This document shows positions 63,302 through 64,000 of a stretch of DNA of 64,000 bases, piece after piece. The DNA is taken from positions 1-64,000 of the forward strand of contig CAYNVT010000003.1 in the NCBI GenBank assembly GCA_964400685.1, written 5' to 3'. The notes below the pieces were generated by a model. That model did not search any database, was not told where the DNA came from, and saw only the letters and a list, made by a program, of their open reading frames with translations. The DNA comes from DATCTV01 sp964400685. GTDB lineage: Bacteria > Desulfobacterota > Desulfomonilia > UBA1062. The stretch's first letter is position 1; each line of letters starts with the position of its first letter. The position numbers were made by a program, and so were the translations under genes.

Positions 63302-64000
63302 TCAAATCCTGTCCTTCATGACATGAAAATGTATGTGTGATGCCGTTACTGAACTTCTGCCGGTATAAAGGAACGAAGCAAGCCAGACCGCCTGAAGAAA
63401 TAGAATTACACCGGGGTTCCATAACGATATCAGTCCGGCCCTTATATCGACCGGTACAGGATAGCTCTCTAAAAATAGTGAAACAGCAAACGAGGATGCC
63501 GCTGCAATGATAGCCATTACCTGATATGCGGAAAACTTCTGATTACCCCTGAAATCGGCCCTTAAGTATTCCGAAAGAAAACGCCATATCTGTGTAGTGC
63601 ATACCGTCAGAATAAAAGACAAAGCAAAAGCTCCTGATAAAAAAATAATTGTGCCGGCAATACCCGCAATACTCAGAATGATTGCCGTAACGGCCTGAAC
63701 TGGTATAATCTGGTGGCCGTCTAAATCCTGCGCATATGCAATCTTCTTGGTGTCTCCGTGAAAGACGAAGTTAAACCTGCTGAATAACTTTCTTATCGGT
63801 GCAGAACATTCTTTTACGGGTTTGCCGTAGCAGCAGCCGAAACTTATGCAGGCAAGTCTTCCCATGCCTTCCCCAAAGGCATAGCCAACGGATATTGCAG
63901 CCAGAACTGCCATCACAGGAACATTAAACTTGATTGGTTCGAAGCTGTTTGTGGCCAGAAAGATCCACGGAGCAAGAATAATTCCGATGAAAGATGCCCC
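63302..64000 (-). CDS. Prolipoprotein diacylglyceryl transferase (Lgt)-family protein (5' end beyond window)
   Basis: The frame is open through the right window edge with no stop, so the N-terminus is outside. The visible 230 or so residues form several hydrophobic helices and include EGMGRLACISFGCCYGKP, the Lgt-type signature with the essential Gly-Arg and the GCCYG variant. Lgt attaches diacylglycerol to lipobox cysteines, in line with the many lipoproteins here. A cysteine-rich variant of the signature is seen in a divergent Lgt branch, so it may be a second, non-housekeeping copy. Confidence 0.78.
   Translation of the reverse strand, partial: GASFIGIILAPWIFLATNSFEPIKFNVPVMAVLAAISVGYAFGEGMGRLACISFGCCYGKPVKECSAPIRKLFSRFNFVFHGDTKKIAYAQDLDGHQIIPVQAVTAIILSIAGIAGTIIFLSGAFALSFILTVCTTQIWRFLSEYLRADFRGNQKFSAYQVMAIIAAASSFAVSLFLESYPVPVDIRAGLISLWNPGVILFLQAVWLASFLYTGRSSVTASHIHFHVMKDRI

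Noticed and set aside
63917..64000. Promoter region for the Lgt-family gene
   Set aside because: The coding frame continues without a stop through this stretch, so it is protein-coding and not upstream DNA.

Overview
This 64 kb window looks like chromosomal DNA of a Gram-negative bacterium. The evidence is a LolA-like carrier, LpxL-type acyltransferase, many lipoproteins with lipoboxes, two Tat-exported phosphoesterases and an Lgt-type enzyme. The gene mix (DapL, single-domain FmdB protein, MTA/SAH deaminases, YhbY, EttA, Lon/Hsp20, HpnA-like epimerases) fits Desulfobacterota (former Deltaproteobacteria) or a neighbouring lineage. That placement is inference: no rRNA or other decisive marker is present. 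A run of 10 N inside serA shows the record is a scaffolded, possibly metagenomic, assembly. Both window edges cut a gene.

Region 1 (1-8.3 kb) is the right part of a fatty-acyl/polyene cluster of the aryl-polyene (APE)/flexirubin type. A rightward, overlapping run encodes an RND/MMPL exporter fused to a methyltransferase, an acyltransferase, a frameshifted polysaccharide deacetylase, a FabG-type ketoreductase, a LolA-like protein and a DUF3261-like lipoprotein. It converges on a leftward operon with an ACP, two hotdog dehydratases, a PlsY-like acyltransferase and a small lipoprotein. The ketosynthases of such clusters are not in view and probably lie left of the window. A PaaK-like adenylate-forming enzyme and a phosphopantetheinyl transferase at 36.3-38.4 kb could serve it, which is inference.

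Region 2 (8.5-24.2 kb) is mixed: a flavoprotein-SCP2 fusion, an SrkA-like kinase, a VapBC module, a MalY/PatB-type PLP enzyme, an NCS2 permease with a Cache lipoprotein, gamma-carbonic anhydrase with an M29 aminopeptidase, EttA, a zinc-ribbon AAA ATPase, an AlkD-like protein, aquaporin, a PAP2 protein and a GH1 glycosidase. Region 3 (24.2-41 kb) is housekeeping: purA, serA, hsp20, lon, an HpnA-like epimerase, pgm, dapL, glcD-like, yhbY and glnA.

Region 4 (41-53.7 kb) has an enolase-superfamily enzyme, a glycosyltransferase followed by a small peptide with one cysteine every 11 residues (a RiPP-like candidate), tandem MTA/SAH deaminases, and a five-gene rightward operon (epimerase, SCP2 protein, 2-hydroxyacyl-CoA-lyase-like ThDP enzyme, zinc alcohol dehydrogenase, GH38-like protein) with a visible promoter. 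Region 5 (53.7-57.07 kb) is AT-richer and gene-poor, with two orphan genes, short repeats and a perfect inverted repeat; it looks acquired. Region 6 (57.07-64 kb) is all leftward: an ATC-hydrolase-like protein, a membrane-anchored sialidase, a Tat-exported phosphatase, a lipoprotein with two tandem PHP-type domains (the first lacking its metal ligands) and an edge-truncated Lgt-family gene.

No tRNA, rRNA, CRISPR array, transposase gene or replication origin was recognised.
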